From positions 682,001-746,000 of the forward strand of contig CAJXMW010000001.1 in NCBI GenBank assembly GCA_913056235.1: DNA of 64,000 nucleotides, written 5' to 3'. Source of the DNA: an uncultured Fodinibius sp. (GTDB lineage: Bacteria > Bacteroidota > Rhodothermia > Balneolales > Balneolaceae). Each line of letters starts with the position of its first letter. Within the stretch, counting starts at the first letter, position 1. Position numbers and translations under genes: made by a program. The notes under the pieces were generated by a model. It saw only the letters and a list, made by a program, of their open reading frames with translations. It was not told the DNA's origin and ran no database searches. Below are positions 46,493-55,711 of the stretch, piece after piece.

Positions 46493-47443
46493 TTATTTAT
46501 TTGTTTTTTCTATCATTTCTTCTAGTAAATTATTTCTTTTTTCTAGTAATATATCTGGAGAAATAATTTTAACATCTTTTGGGAATTGCAGTAGCCATTC
46601 ATTGATAAAGTCCAGGTTGTCGAAGAAAAACACTATCCGAAATAAATTAGGTTTTATTTCATTTTTCTTAATTATTTTAGCCGGAATATTGGCCTGAAAT
46701 CGTTTCAAAGCTGAAGCGGATACATCTACCATTACTTTCTCCGAACTCTTGTCAGAACGGAAAATAAGCTCTTCTACGTCGATTTTGCCATATGGCACGA
46801 AATCTTCGTCCAATATTATGATGTCTGACATGCGATCAAGCAGAAAATTACGGACATCATCTCTTTTGTGGGAGTGCCCGATTACATTCCAGTGGTCGCG
46901 GTAAAAAACGATAATATAGGGATCGATTTTACGACTGGTAATTTTTTCATCCGTTTTAGCTCGGTAATCAAATTTGATGGATTTGTTTTCAGAGATGGCA
47001 TTACTAATTACATACCAGTCACCACCCTCCATTTTTTCGGCTCCAAAATTTAGATACGGGTCCACGACCGTTCGCTCTTCGAGCGATTCCATAAATTCGC
47101 GCAACTCATCTGGGACCACCTCTTTGATTTTTAGCTCCACGCCTTTGGCGTCTTCAATGAGTTTTTGGTCCACTTGTGATTTAACAAAATTAAGTCCCAC
47201 CATTACGGTAGCCAGTTCTTTTGAGGTAAACATCAGTGGAGGAATTTTATACCCGCGCATGATGCCATAGCCATTGTACCGGTCGTGGGTGACAGGTACA
47301 TTCATTTCCGACAGGGCATTAAAATCCCGAAAAACAGTACGACGACTAACGTCAAATTTATCGGCAATCTTATCCACAGTGATCCGCTGGTTAGCCTGTT
47401 GCAGCATCAGGATAAGCTTCATTCTGCGCTCAGAACTGTTCAT
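46493..47443 (-). CDS. WYL-domain HTH transcriptional regulator
   Basis: A 316-residue YafY-type regulator. The N-terminal HTH is KLILMLQQANQRITVDKIADKFDVSRRTVFRDFNAL (about 9-45). The WYL domain covers about 140-215 (KIDPYIIVFYRDHWNVIGHSHKRDDVRNFLLDRMSDI) and a C-terminal WCX extension follows. WYL domains bind nucleic acid or nucleotide ligands. The gene ends 7 bp before ldh on the same strand, so it may control or be co-expressed with ldh; the ligand is unknown. Confidence 0.88.
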   Translation of the reverse strand: MNSSERRMKLILMLQQANQRITVDKIADKFDVSRRTVFRDFNALSEMNVPVTHDRYNGYGIMRGYKIPPLMFTSKELATVMVGLNFVKSQVDQKLIEDAKGVELKIKEVVPDELREFMESLEERTVVDPYLNFGAEKMEGGDWYVISNAISENKSIKFDYRAKTDEKITSRKIDPYIIVFYRDHWNVIGHSHKRDDVRNFLLDRMSDIIILDEDFVPYGKIDVEELIFRSDKSSEKVMVDVSASALKRFQANIPAKIIKKNEIKPNLFRIVFFFDNLDFINEWLLQFPKDVKIISPDILLEKRNNLLEEMIEKTNK

Positions 47444-47636
47444 GAAGTAGCGATAATTTTTTGTTATTAAGAAATACGAGACACAAAGATAAGTGAAATT
47501 CCCAACTGTTCTAAGTAGCGTCTTGCAGCTTTGTGATCTTCGAGGAATTATTTTTATCGCTAATTCTTAGTCTCAAATAGGTGCTATTATCTACAGGCTG
47601 GGCTACCAATTAGTAGCATTATCTCCTTTTAAAAAT

Positions 47637-48272
47637 TTAATCTCTGGTAACAAATACCAAGGCTTTGCCCTGGTAAAATGATGATTCTTCCGAAAGGTCG
47701 TAACTTTCTATTTGAAATGAATTTGGTAATTCTTGGAGTTCATCCGCAAAATGAGATCCTTTATAAAAGACCATAGTTGACCATGGGAGGGAGGAGGTCA
47801 TCTGGTAGAGCTCATTAATTTTAAAAGCGTGTTTTGAGATCAATAAAAAGTTTTCATCATGAGTGAACTGTTCGATCGATTCATCAAAAATACCAAGATT
47901 TTGCAAGCCTATTTTTTTGCCCATCTGCTTCATTGCCAGGCATTTTTTAGTCACCAAATCATTTAATACAAAGTGTTTTTCGGGATGCGTTATTGCAAGT
48001 GGAAGTCCCGGCAAGCCGCCACCGGTACCAGCATCTACTATAATTTTGGATGATTTGAAAAGCTTAAACTGTGATAAAAGAAGTGAATGGCGAATATGTT
48101 CCCATACTGTTTCACGTGAAACGTCTCGGCTGACGAGGTTCACGCGTTGATTCCACCAAAGAAGCTGCTCCAAATAGGCTTCTAACTCATCGCGATAATT
48201 TTCAGTAAGCTCATCTACCTGAGTAAAGGTTTCACGTGAAACGTTATGAGTAGAGATGCGTTGGTGTTCCAC
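47637..48272 (-). CDS. rsmG: 16S rRNA (guanine527-N7)-methyltransferase
   Basis: A 211-residue SAM-dependent methyltransferase. The SAM-binding loop is IIVDAGTGGGLPGLPLAIT (about 73-91), and the following KHFVLNDLVTKKCLAMKQM and ILLISKHAFKINELYQM are the usual partners. The start is a GTG at 48272, inside a parS-like palindrome; two in-frame VSRET segments near residues 11 and 50 come from the other two palindromes, so the DNA sites set part of the protein sequence. A later start cannot be excluded. Confidence 0.92.
   Translation of the reverse strand: MEHQRISTHNVSRETFTQVDELTENYRDELEAYLEQLLWWNQRVNLVSRDVSRETVWEHIRHSLLLSQFKLFKSSKIIVDAGTGGGLPGLPLAITHPEKHFVLNDLVTKKCLAMKQMGKKIGLQNLGIFDESIEQFTHDENFLLISKHAFKINELYQMTSSLPWSTMVFYKGSHFADELQELPNSFQIESYDLSEESSFYQGKALVFVTRD
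48108..48123. other. parS-like site 1 (within rsmG)
   Basis: TGTTTCACGTGAAACG differs from the consensus ParB site TGTTTCACGTGAAACA only in the last base. It is inside the rsmG coding region and reads VSRET on the minus strand. Parts of parB/noc loci are not in the window. Confidence 0.85.
48228..48243. other. parS-like site 2 (within rsmG)
   Basis: GGTTTCACGTGAAACG, the second exact 14-base core TTTCACGTGAAA, within rsmG near residue 11 (again giving VSRET). Confidence 0.85.
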
Positions 48273-48280
48273 GTGAAACG
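48265..48280. other. parS-like site 3 (overlaps rsmG start)
   Basis: TGTTCCACGTGAAACG, with one extra change in the left arm. It overlaps the GTG start codon of rsmG at 48272. Confidence 0.8.
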
Positions 48281-48318
48281 TATTTCTTGAAGGTTGTTTT
48301 TACCTGTTTGGGAAGTAA

Positions 48319-50208
48319 CTAGTTATTTAGATAGACCATTAATACCGAGATATCGCTGGGCGTTACGCCACTTATTCTACTTGCTTGGCCCAGTGTTTCG
48401 GGACGAACTTTTTCCATTTTTTCTCTCCCTTCAGAGGAAAGACTATTGATTTTATCGTAGTTAAGTTCGTCAGGTATAAGAGTATCTTCTTGTTTTTTCA
48501 TTTCCTCAACCATCTCAAATTCCTTCTCAATATAGCCGGAGTATTTGATCTGGATTTCAACTTGTTCGTAGACAAGCTCATCTGTCGTGATCTCCAGTGC
48601 TTTTTCTTTGAGCTCGGGATCTGCTTCCAAAATATTGAAGATTGAAAGCTCGGGACGCGGGATCAGGCTCTTTGCTTTTACTGGCTGATTTAGCTTAGAA
48701 GTTCCGCGCTCTTTGAGCATCGGATCCATTTTCTCTGGATAGACCGTATAGTCAGCTACGAGATCATGGATTTCATCAATAGCTTCTTTTTTGATTTTAA
48801 ACTTCTCAAAACGTTCATCCGAAGCGAGACCGATTTTATGTCCGAGTTCAGTAAGGCGAAGGTCCGCATTATCTTGTCGCAATAAGATACGGTGTTCGGC
48901 CCGTGAGGTGAACATACGATACGGTTCTTCAGTACCTTTAGTAATCAGATCATCAATGAGTACGCCGATGTATGCTTCGGATCGTTTGAGTATAAATTCG
49001 TCATCGCCCTGGGATTTTCGCGCTGCGTTAATACCGGCCATAAGTCCTTGGCACGCCGCCTCTTCGTAGCCGGTAGTACCGTTAATTTGCCCGGCAAAAA
49101 AGAGTCCATCAGTAATCTTTGTCTCCATGCTTCGCCGGATTTGATACGGTGGAAAATAGTCGTATTCAATAGCGTAACCGGGACGTAGCATCACGGCATC
49201 CTCAAAACCCGGAATAGTACGTAGTGCTTTATACTGAACATCCTCGGGAAGTGAGGTAGAAAAACCATTAAGATACATTTCGTAGGTGTCCCATCCCTCG
49301 GGTTCAAGGAAAAGTTGATGGCTGTCTTTATCAGAAAAGCGATTGATTTTATCCTCGATGCTCGGGCAATACCGTGGACCGGTAGATTCAATCGTGCCAT
49401 TAAACATAGGGCTGCGATCAAATCCGGAACGTAGCATATCGTGGACTTCTTCGTTCGTTTGACCAATCCAGCAAGTCAATTGTTCTTCCCGGGTAGGCAA
49501 AAACTCCGTCATAAAAGAAAAAGCGTGGGGCTCTTGATCCCCGTATTGCACATCGAGTTTCTCGTAGTTAATAGATCGACCGTCAATGCGGGGCGGAGTT
49601 CCAGTTTTAAGTCGCCCGACTTCGAATCCAAGATCTTCAAGTGCTGCGGAAATTCCGATGGAGGCACGTTCACCCGAGCGTCCACCTCCGAAATTGGTAT
49701 CGCCAATATGGATAAGCCCATTGCCAAAGGTGCCGGTGGTAAGAATCACCGAATCAGCTTTAAACTCTTGTCCCGTTTTTGTGCGGACCCCCGTGGCTCG
49801 TTTGCCGTCCTCTGTGGTAAGAACGTCAACTACATTGTCTTGGCGAAAATAGAGGTTTTCTTTTTTCTCTAGTTCTTGACGCATTGTCTTGCTGTAAAGA
49901 GCTCGGTCGCTTTGGCAGCGCGGACTCCACATCGCTGGTCCTTTGCTGGTATTCAAAACGCGATACTGTACGCCGGATTTGTCAGCAACGATGCCCATCA
50001 GGCCACCCAGCGCATCAATTTCTCGAACCAGTTGGCCTTTGGCCACACCACCAATGGCGGGATTACATGACATTTTAGCGATGGAATCGAGGTCCATTGT
50101 GATTAACAGCGTCTTAGCGCCCAGTTCAGAAGCGGCACCAGCAGCTTCACTGCCAGCGTGACCAGCGCCTACGACAATGACATCATAGTCAGGATAAAGA
50201 GAATTCAT
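48319..50208 (-). CDS. mnmG: tRNA uridine-5-carboxymethylaminomethyl enzyme MnmG (GidA)
   Basis: A 629-residue FAD enzyme that, with MnmE, modifies U34 of tRNA. The FAD motif is VIVVGAGHAGSEAAGAASELG (residues 9-29). The typical MnmG blocks MSCNPAIGGVAKGQLVREIDALGG, LKTGTPPRIDGRSINYEKL, and EEAACQGLMAGINAA are present, as is the C-terminal KYSGYIEKE helical domain. It is 47 bp upstream of rsmG in the classic mnmG-rsmG order, which is usually found near oriC/parS. Confidence 0.97.
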   Translation of the reverse strand: MNSLYPDYDVIVVGAGHAGSEAAGAASELGAKTLLITMDLDSIAKMSCNPAIGGVAKGQLVREIDALGGLMGIVADKSGVQYRVLNTSKGPAMWSPRCQSDRALYSKTMRQELEKKENLYFRQDNVVDVLTTEDGKRATGVRTKTGQEFKADSVILTTGTFGNGLIHIGDTNFGGGRSGERASIGISAALEDLGFEVGRLKTGTPPRIDGRSINYEKLDVQYGDQEPHAFSFMTEFLPTREEQLTCWIGQTNEEVHDMLRSGFDRSPMFNGTIESTGPRYCPSIEDKINRFSDKDSHQLFLEPEGWDTYEMYLNGFSTSLPEDVQYKALRTIPGFEDAVMLRPGYAIEYDYFPPYQIRRSMETKITDGLFFAGQINGTTGYEEAACQGLMAGINAARKSQGDDEFILKRSEAYIGVLIDDLITKGTEEPYRMFTSRAEHRILLRQDNADLRLTELGHKIGLASDERFEKFKIKKEAIDEIHDLVADYTVYPEKMDPMLKERGTSKLNQPVKAKSLIPRPELSIFNILEADPELKEKALEITTDELVYEQVEIQIKYSGYIEKEFEMVEEMKKQEDTLIPDELNYDKINSLSSEGREKMEKVRPETLGQASRISGVTPSDISVLMVYLNN

Positions 50209-50387
50209 AATAGGGGTAAGTGTATGTTTTTATTACACTTAAAAGGTTTAATTGGCTTGGAATTGAGTTTTCTAACGGACAAAAGTCTTACGTAGTCTAT
50301 CCCTAAACCAATCCAGATAAGTCTTGGAAAATAAGGGTTTTGTAAGAAAATGTTTAGCAACTAAGAAAAGTTATTCTTGTTAGCTAG

Positions 50388-52106
50388 TCAGACCAAATGA
50401 GAAGATTCTTCCTTTTCGTCTTCCAGGTTCTCTACCGCCTGATTGATATTGAGATAAAACTGATCATCGCCTATGACATCAGCCAATCCAGAGCGTTTGA
50501 AAATATCGCGTACCGGTCCCTTGACACCGGTAAAAATAACATCGATGCCTCGATCCTGGTATTCATCCACAAGTTCCTTGAGGGCATGGAGCGCGCTGGC
50601 ATCCACTTCGTTAATGCCGATGGCATCAATAATAACCTGATCAAGATTTTTGCCACTCTCGATTTCCAGCTCCTCTAGCTTTTCTTTCATGTAAGGAATA
50701 TTGGCAAAATAAAGAGAGGCATCAATCCGAACGATAATCGTGTTGGTTTGTGTAAGTCCTTCGGGATGACGTTCGAGATCCCGATAGTGGTCAGTATCAG
50801 GCAGGCGCCCCAGCATCACAATGTTGGGATAACTGCTTCGATGGATGACAATACCGAGTGAAATAAGAACCCCAATGCCAATGCCTTCGAGAATTCCCAG
50901 TGCCAGGGTAGCTATGAAGGTGATCATCATTAAAGAGAATTCACGAACTCTGACCTTCCACAGAAATTTTGCTTCACCAATTTCGATGAGTCCAGGAACG
51001 GCAGTGATGATAATAGCAGCTAGTACGGTTTGGGGCAGGTAGTAAATTAACGGGGTTAAGAAAAGTACAGTAAGGCCAACCATTGATGCGCTGACCAGAA
51101 GTGAAATACTTGTTTTAGCTTTGTTCTCATCATTAACCGCTGTACGCGAAAAGCTTCCAGCAACGGGGTACGCATGGAAGATAGATCCAACCATGTTAGC
51201 CAGCCCGATACTGAACAATTCTTGGTTGGAGTCCACTTTATAATCAGGATTACGGCGTACCATGGCTTTGGCCAACGCAATGGATTGGGTAAAACTTAGG
51301 AAGGCAATAGCTAACACGGTGGGCAACAGTTTCCAAAAGGGGAAATTCTGAAGTGCCGGAAAGGCGGGTGCAGGCAATCCCTGTTGTACTTTACCAACAA
51401 TCTGTATGCCCACCTGATCAAGCCGAAAAAACCAAACAGCGAAGATGGTTAAAATGACGGAGATAAGCTCGATTGGCACTTTGGGTTTCCAAGATTTAAA
51501 AAAAAGAATTAAAATAATGCAGCTGGCACCAATGATGACCGTGGGTATATGGATGGTGCCCAGGCTGGTAAACAGATCCGAAATAACCTGGTAGATATAT
51601 TTACTGCGTTGCAGTTCGGTACCCATCAGGTTCCCAAGCTGGCTGATCCCAATGATGAATGCAGCAGCCGAGGTAAACCCACTGAGCACGGGTTTTGAAA
51701 TAAAGTTCATGAAAAACCCCAACCGGGTAGCACCCATCAGAAATTGGGTAACGCCCACGAAGAAAGCCGTTGCCAGCACGAGTTCGATAAACCGGCTGCT
51801 GCCAGGTGTGGCTAAATTTCCGACCCCGGTAGCCACAAGAATGGAGACGATGGCAACTGGTCCGATCCCAAGTTGACGAGAGGTACCAAAGACAGCGTAG
51901 ATGGCCAAAGGGATTATTGAGGCATACAATCCATATACGGGAGGCAGGCCGGCAAGCATGGCATAGGCCATACTTTGGGGAATGAGCAGAATACCAACGG
52001 TAAGTCCTGCTCTCAGATCCTTTTTAAAGTGTGATGAATTGTAGTCGCGGAGCCAATCGGTAATGGGGATGTACCGATACAACAGCGATTTATTACCATT
52101 ACGCAT
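50388..52106 (-). CDS. SulP-family inorganic anion transporter
   Basis: A 572-residue membrane protein. The hallmark ITDWLRDYNSSHFKKDLRAGLTVGILLIPQSMAYAMLAGLPPVYGLYASIIPLAIYAVFGTSRQLGIGPVAIVSIL is at the N-terminus, and about 12 helices follow. The C-terminal STAS domain (about 450-560, VIIDAIGINEVDASALHALKELVDEY) is intact. Substrate (sulfate, bicarbonate or dicarboxylate) cannot be told. Single gene, divergent from the nucleotidyltransferase. Confidence 0.94.
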   Translation of the reverse strand: MRNGNKSLLYRYIPITDWLRDYNSSHFKKDLRAGLTVGILLIPQSMAYAMLAGLPPVYGLYASIIPLAIYAVFGTSRQLGIGPVAIVSILVATGVGNLATPGSSRFIELVLATAFFVGVTQFLMGATRLGFFMNFISKPVLSGFTSAAAFIIGISQLGNLMGTELQRSKYIYQVISDLFTSLGTIHIPTVIIGASCIILILFFKSWKPKVPIELISVILTIFAVWFFRLDQVGIQIVGKVQQGLPAPAFPALQNFPFWKLLPTVLAIAFLSFTQSIALAKAMVRRNPDYKVDSNQELFSIGLANMVGSIFHAYPVAGSFSRTAVNDENKAKTSISLLVSASMVGLTVLFLTPLIYYLPQTVLAAIIITAVPGLIEIGEAKFLWKVRVREFSLMMITFIATLALGILEGIGIGVLISLGIVIHRSSYPNIVMLGRLPDTDHYRDLERHPEGLTQTNTIIVRIDASLYFANIPYMKEKLEELEIESGKNLDQVIIDAIGINEVDASALHALKELVDEYQDRGIDVIFTGVKGPVRDIFKRSGLADVIGDDQFYLNINQAVENLEDEKEESSHLV

Positions 52107-52215
52107 TGCAAGAATAAAGTAGCCTTATCATTATATTCCTTTTGCGTTTAATTAGCACATAAATATCTGTTATCATTCCTAAAACTGTGTTTTAGAGCGC
52201 TTAAATACAATAATA

Positions 52216-52977
52216 ATGAGCCAAATTTCAAAAGCTGTTGTTCCTGCTGCGGGTCTTGGTACTAGGATGGAGCCTATTAGCAGCTATTTGCCGAAACCAA
52301 TGTTACCACTTGGACGAAAGCCGGTATTACAGCATATTGTAGATGAGTTGCAGCAAGCGGGAATCCAAGAAATTGGCTTAGTGATCAGATCCGATCATCA
52401 AGCTATTTGTGAATATTTCGGGAATCATTCTGCCATATCTTTGATCGAGGATAATACCGCTTCGGGACCCGGCGGGGCAATACTAAAAGCAGAGGAGTTT
52501 ATCGGCGGCGATGATTTTGTGGTCATCTTTTCTGATGCCCCGATGCGTGGTTCCAATCGTTCGGAGTATCTTCAGAGACTGATGACACTGAAACAAAATC
52601 GGAAAGTCGGGGCTGTGTTGTCGATCTATCAGATTCCGAAATCAGAGATATCTTCTCGCGGTGTGGTTAGTTTTGAAGAGCAAGAATTTTCAAAGGAGGC
52701 CCCAGTAGGATTGACCGATATTATTGAGAAACCGTCAGATGAAGAGATCAGTCGATGGGCCTCAGCCTGTCGCTATGTGTTGGATGGGGATATATTTGAA
52801 ACACTAAAAAGTATTACATCTGATCAGAAAGGAGAGCTGCAGCTTACCCCGGCCATCCGAGATCTAATAGCTACCGGTGAAACAGTGGTCGGTCTGCCGC
52901 TGCCGAATCAACTGCAGCGCTACGACACCGGCAATTTTGAAGGATACTTTGAAGCCTTTGGGGATTTTGTGAGTTAA
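52216..52977 (+). CDS. Nucleotidyltransferase (sugar-nucleotide pyrophosphorylase type)
   Basis: A 253-residue NTP-transferase. The nucleotide-binding motif is VVPAAGLGTRMEPISSYLPKPMLPLGRKPVLQHIVDEL (residues 7-46). GPGGAILKAEEFIGGDDFVVIFSDAPM carries the metal-binding Asp, and VGLTDIIEKPSDEE is the sugar-binding EKP. It resembles glucose-1-phosphate uridylyl/thymidylyltransferases; short length (no acyltransferase domain) matches GalU/RmlA-like enzymes. Its 3' end overlaps the convergent membrane-protein gene by 4 bp. Confidence 0.87.
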   Translation: MSQISKAVVPAAGLGTRMEPISSYLPKPMLPLGRKPVLQHIVDELQQAGIQEIGLVIRSDHQAICEYFGNHSAISLIEDNTASGPGGAILKAEEFIGGDDFVVIFSDAPMRGSNRSEYLQRLMTLKQNRKVGAVLSIYQIPKSEISSRGVVSFEEQEFSKEAPVGLTDIIEKPSDEEISRWASACRYVLDGDIFETLKSITSDQKGELQLTPAIRDLIATGETVVGLPLPNQLQRYDTGNFEGYFEAFGDFVS

Positions 52978-53411
52978 CTTGGTATTTCTTTTCTATTATT
53001 AAGCTTAACTATTGCCAACCCGATGAGGATAATCCCATATGCCAGAGCAGCAGCAAAAAATATCCACGTAGAATCATATCCAAACAGTCGAATCGTGATC
53101 ATTAGCAAGGGATACAAAAATAAAATTGCTATAATATTGGATACAATTTTAGCCCAGTAATTTTCGGCGTTGTAAAATTGATAAAGTGCAGTAATAGATA
53201 TGAAAGCATACACCGGAAATACAAATTGCGATAATCCAATTCCGAGTGTAGAACTGATTGGTTTATAAACCTTGAAAACCTCTAGTAAAATAATCTGAAA
53301 TATAGGTAAGAACGATAAGGCCAACAGTATAGCAGTAGTAATGGCCGGTATTATAAAATCATTGGTCAAAAAAATACTACTTGCTGACTGCCTTCGTTTA
53401 GTATTTTCCAT
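52974..53411 (-). CDS. Four-helix membrane protein, unknown
   Basis: A 145-residue protein with four hydrophobic segments (about 17-40, 52-75, 85-105 and 112-136) and a basic N-terminus (MENTKRRQS). No family recognised. The convergent overlap with the nucleotidyltransferase gene suggests a stable arrangement, since both ends are protected by coding constraint. Confidence 0.6.
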   Translation of the reverse strand: MENTKRRQSASSIFLTNDFIIPAITTAILLALSFLPIFQIILLEVFKVYKPISSTLGIGLSQFVFPVYAFISITALYQFYNAENYWAKIVSNIIAILFLYPLLMITIRLFGYDSTWIFFAAALAYGIILIGLAIVKLNNRKEIPS

Positions 53412-53501
53412 GGGAAATAAATTTTAAAGTTGTCAACTTTAGTTTGAAAATAACCCCTTGCCGATCGATATAATTAATAAACTTATCAACTACCAGGAAA
53501 T

Positions 53502-53532
53502 AAAAAAACCCCAACCCAGTAGGATTGAGGCT
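53502..53532 (-). terminator. Terminator of the 53559 gene
   Basis: On the minus strand CCTCAATCC, loop TACT, GGTTGGGG (with G-T pairs) is followed by TTTTTTTATTT. It lies 27 bp after the stop codon. Confidence 0.75.
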
Positions 53533-53558
53533 CTATAAAGTTGCATGTACAAACACTA

Positions 53559-53873
53559 TTATTCTGCATCGAGGTATTTGGTCACTGCCCGCCATACGGC
53601 ATCCAGCTTGTCTTCGCCTTCGTGTTCATAGCTGGTATCCTCATCTATTGTAATGCGGCACAGGTTTTTCTCAATCAACACGCTGTGGCCACGGTCTTCC
53701 TCAATTTTGATTACGACTGGCATCAGCCACTTCCAGGATTCGTGAAACTTCATATCCTCAACAGCAAGAAAGGCCAGCGGAATGTCTTTCACATCTTCCT
53801 GGTCAATTTTAATGGTGCTGCCCATCAGATTTTCGATAAGCCGGTTGCCGTTGTTTGCTTCTTCTTGTGTCAT
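53559..53873 (-). CDS. Conserved-looking small acidic protein, unknown
   Basis: A 104-residue soluble, acidic protein. Alternation of strands and helices (STIKIDQEDVKDIPLAFLAVEDMKFHESWKWLMPVVIKIEED) looks like a real fold. No family recognised. Own terminator. Confidence 0.7.
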   Translation of the reverse strand: MTQEEANNGNRLIENLMGSTIKIDQEDVKDIPLAFLAVEDMKFHESWKWLMPVVIKIEEDRGHSVLIEKNLCRITIDEDTSYEHEGEDKLDAVWRAVTKYLDAE

Positions 53874-54141
53874 AATTCAAGGGTGTTCATTAATGATATT
53901 ATTCTGCGGGAAAAGTCATCATAAAGCATCGCAAAAATGGGATAATTCCAGCTTTTTTAAAAGTAAAAAAGCAATTCTTATTTATTTACCGAACTTTTGG
54001 TTACCGATCCCTATTATTGGAAGTTTACACAATAGGTACAACAATCCTCAAAATAGGCTATTATGATATATATTTTCATATTGCCTGTGCCTGAGTTAAC
54101 TATTGCCTATCCCTTTGATTTCTCGAGAAGGAAGCTATTAA

Positions 54142-54267
54142 AAGGTAGTGCTGGAAGGCTATGTTCCTGGAGTATTCAATGAACTCAATCCAAAGAGGAT
54201 GGAAGATGCATTCCCTAAGGATTTTACCACATCACGAGTAAAGGTGCTGAGGTTTCTCGACTTTTAA
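54142..54267 (+). pseudogene. NTF2-like/lumazine-binding-type gene fragment
   Basis: A 41-codon frame between two stops reads KVVLEGYVPGVFNELNPKRM then EDAFPKDFTTSRVKVLRF. The EGYVPGVFNELNPKRMEDAFPKDF block resembles the first helix-turn of the SnoaL-like/lumazine-binding family (usual YVxGVFNExDxxxMxxGFHxDF). No start codon and no downstream remainder, so it is a fragment. The rest of 53874-54353 has no further coding signal. Confidence 0.5.
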
Positions 54268-54353
54268 TAGATAAATGGAGAGGTGAGTGTTTAAAAACGC
54301 CGAGTCGGTGCCTTATCTATTTTGGAAAATAAACTATCCTCAAATACTATGAA

Positions 54354-54578
54354 TTAATTGGCACAATGCTTATCAATACGATTGATAATTTTTGCCAGCG
54401 CTTGTTCTTTAAATAAACCCGAGGCAAAGAATTCTTTTTTCCCATTTGTGAAAGTCAGATGTGTTTTACCCAAGAGTTTGAAATTGGTTTCACTTAATTT
54501 TCGGAACCCCTTATATTCGCCAGTTGCATAGAATTTTTGCAGTTTGTTATTCGATTCATCCATAATTAAATGATACAT
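54354..54578 (-). CDS. Small protein, paralogue of the 54707 gene (unknown family)
   Basis: A 74-residue basic protein ending ALAKIINRIDKHCAN. It shares with its neighbour the block YKGFRKLSETNFKLLGKTHL then TFTNGKKEFFASGLF (about 45% identity over 55 residues). Upstream sequences of the two genes also match, so they arose by tandem duplication. No known domain; two hydrophobic-free beta-rich segments suggest a small beta-fold. Confidence 0.75.
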   Translation of the reverse strand: MYHLIMDESNNKLQKFYATGEYKGFRKLSETNFKLLGKTHLTFTNGKKEFFASGLFKEQALAKIINRIDKHCAN

Positions 54579-54706
54579 TTTATTTGTCTTGAGAGGATTT
54601 CCTATAATCTATAATGGGAATCGGCAAGTAGCTATGGGGGAAAAGTTGCTGCCCTTGTAGGCGTATACCCTACAAAATTAATAAATGGATAATCCCTTTT
54701 GGTGGG

Positions 54707-54982
54707 TTAGAAAACTTTTGGGTTGCCATTATTAACTTGATCTATGCGATCAAACATCTTTTCAAAGGCTTCTTCTCGGAAATCACCAGAAGTGAAAAAC
54801 AACTTTTTGCCATTACTAAAGGTCAAATGGGTTTTTCCCATCAGTTTATAGGTGACTTCGTTTACTTTCCAAAAGCCTTTATATGATTTTGGTCGGGAAG
54901 TTGACTCGTATTCCCTCCAACGCGCACGATATTGGTTCATAGTTTTACTGGTTAGTGTGCCCGATGATATAAGTTGATACAT
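54707..54982 (-). CDS. Small protein, paralogue of the 54354 gene (unknown family)
   Basis: A 91-residue protein with an N-terminal extension (MYQLISSGTLTSKTMNQYRA) and the shared block YKGFWKVNEVTYKLMGKTHL then TFSNGKKLFFTSGDF, followed by REEAFEKMFDRIDQVN. The G-K-T-H-L-T-F-x-N-G-K-K-x-F-F motif is present in both copies and would be the key to find more. Not recognised. Confidence 0.75.
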   Translation of the reverse strand: MYQLISSGTLTSKTMNQYRARWREYESTSRPKSYKGFWKVNEVTYKLMGKTHLTFSNGKKLFFTSGDFREEAFEKMFDRIDQVNNGNPKVF

Positions 54983-55257
54983 GAAAGTATAATTAATGTG
55001 AAACGGGCAATAGCTAAGGGAAATGCGAATAGCTGTGTAGGGGATTAGCTCATCATGGTTGCTGATTGAAGCTTAATTGCTTATAGGGAAGAAGGCTTTA
55101 GCAAGACGGAGAATTAAAAGCCCTATTTGTTCTGGAAATCACATATAAACAAACGAGAATCTTTGCCTTGAGAGGTATAGGACAAGCTATGATAAAAACA
55201 GGCTGATTCATTCATCCATCATATAGATTGTCGTTCTAACTTTGTATCTTAACGTCC

Positions 55258-55635
55258 ATGAAGAAAGTAAGCCTTTTCTTAATACTCTTGGCGGTTTTAG
55301 GTCCCTGTACTGCAACAGGCGATCTTGTTCTGGCAGCCGACAGCAACAAGACAACAGTAATTAAGGCTGCGATTTTCGGTAATGTTACATCGACCCAACC
55401 CTTTGATAAGCTAAGATCGCCAGCAACACAACATAATGCAGCGGCCGAGCTATCTACGCTAAACTCGATTTCGGTTGTTAGCATAGTTTATGACTCCAGG
55501 GAAGATACGTTTGAGGATCCATTAGTTGAGAAGGTGACTGAGCAAAGGGATGCAGTTCGGTTGGCCATTTTCAATGCTATCGAAATTATTTTAACCATCC
55601 GAATTCTCATCTTCCCATTTCACTTCTTTTTGTAA
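55258..55635 (+). CDS. Exported small protein, unknown
   Basis: A 125-residue protein with a signal peptide (MKKVSLFLILLAVLGPCTATG) and a second hydrophobic stretch at the C-terminus (AIEIILTIRILIFPFHFF). The middle has no recognisable domain. Similar layout (signal, hydrophilic middle, hydrophobic end) recurs in the 58026 and 63487 genes. ATG start. Confidence 0.5.
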   Translation: MKKVSLFLILLAVLGPCTATGDLVLAADSNKTTVIKAAIFGNVTSTQPFDKLRSPATQHNAAAELSTLNSISVVSIVYDSREDTFEDPLVEKVTEQRDAVRLAIFNAIEIILTIRILIFPFHFFL

Positions 55636-55711
55636 TCCATCTGGCTAATACAACTGGATATTACACTCTGCCTTAAAAGGTGGACTCTACCTTAATCAAG
55701 TTTATACCAAG

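Noticed and set aside
54293-54314. Sequence ACGCCGAGTCGGTGCC resembling the 3' hairpin of a Cas9 tracrRNA
   Set aside because: No Cas gene, no repeat-spacer array, no anti-repeat and no T-run follow; an isolated 14-base similarity is within chance.
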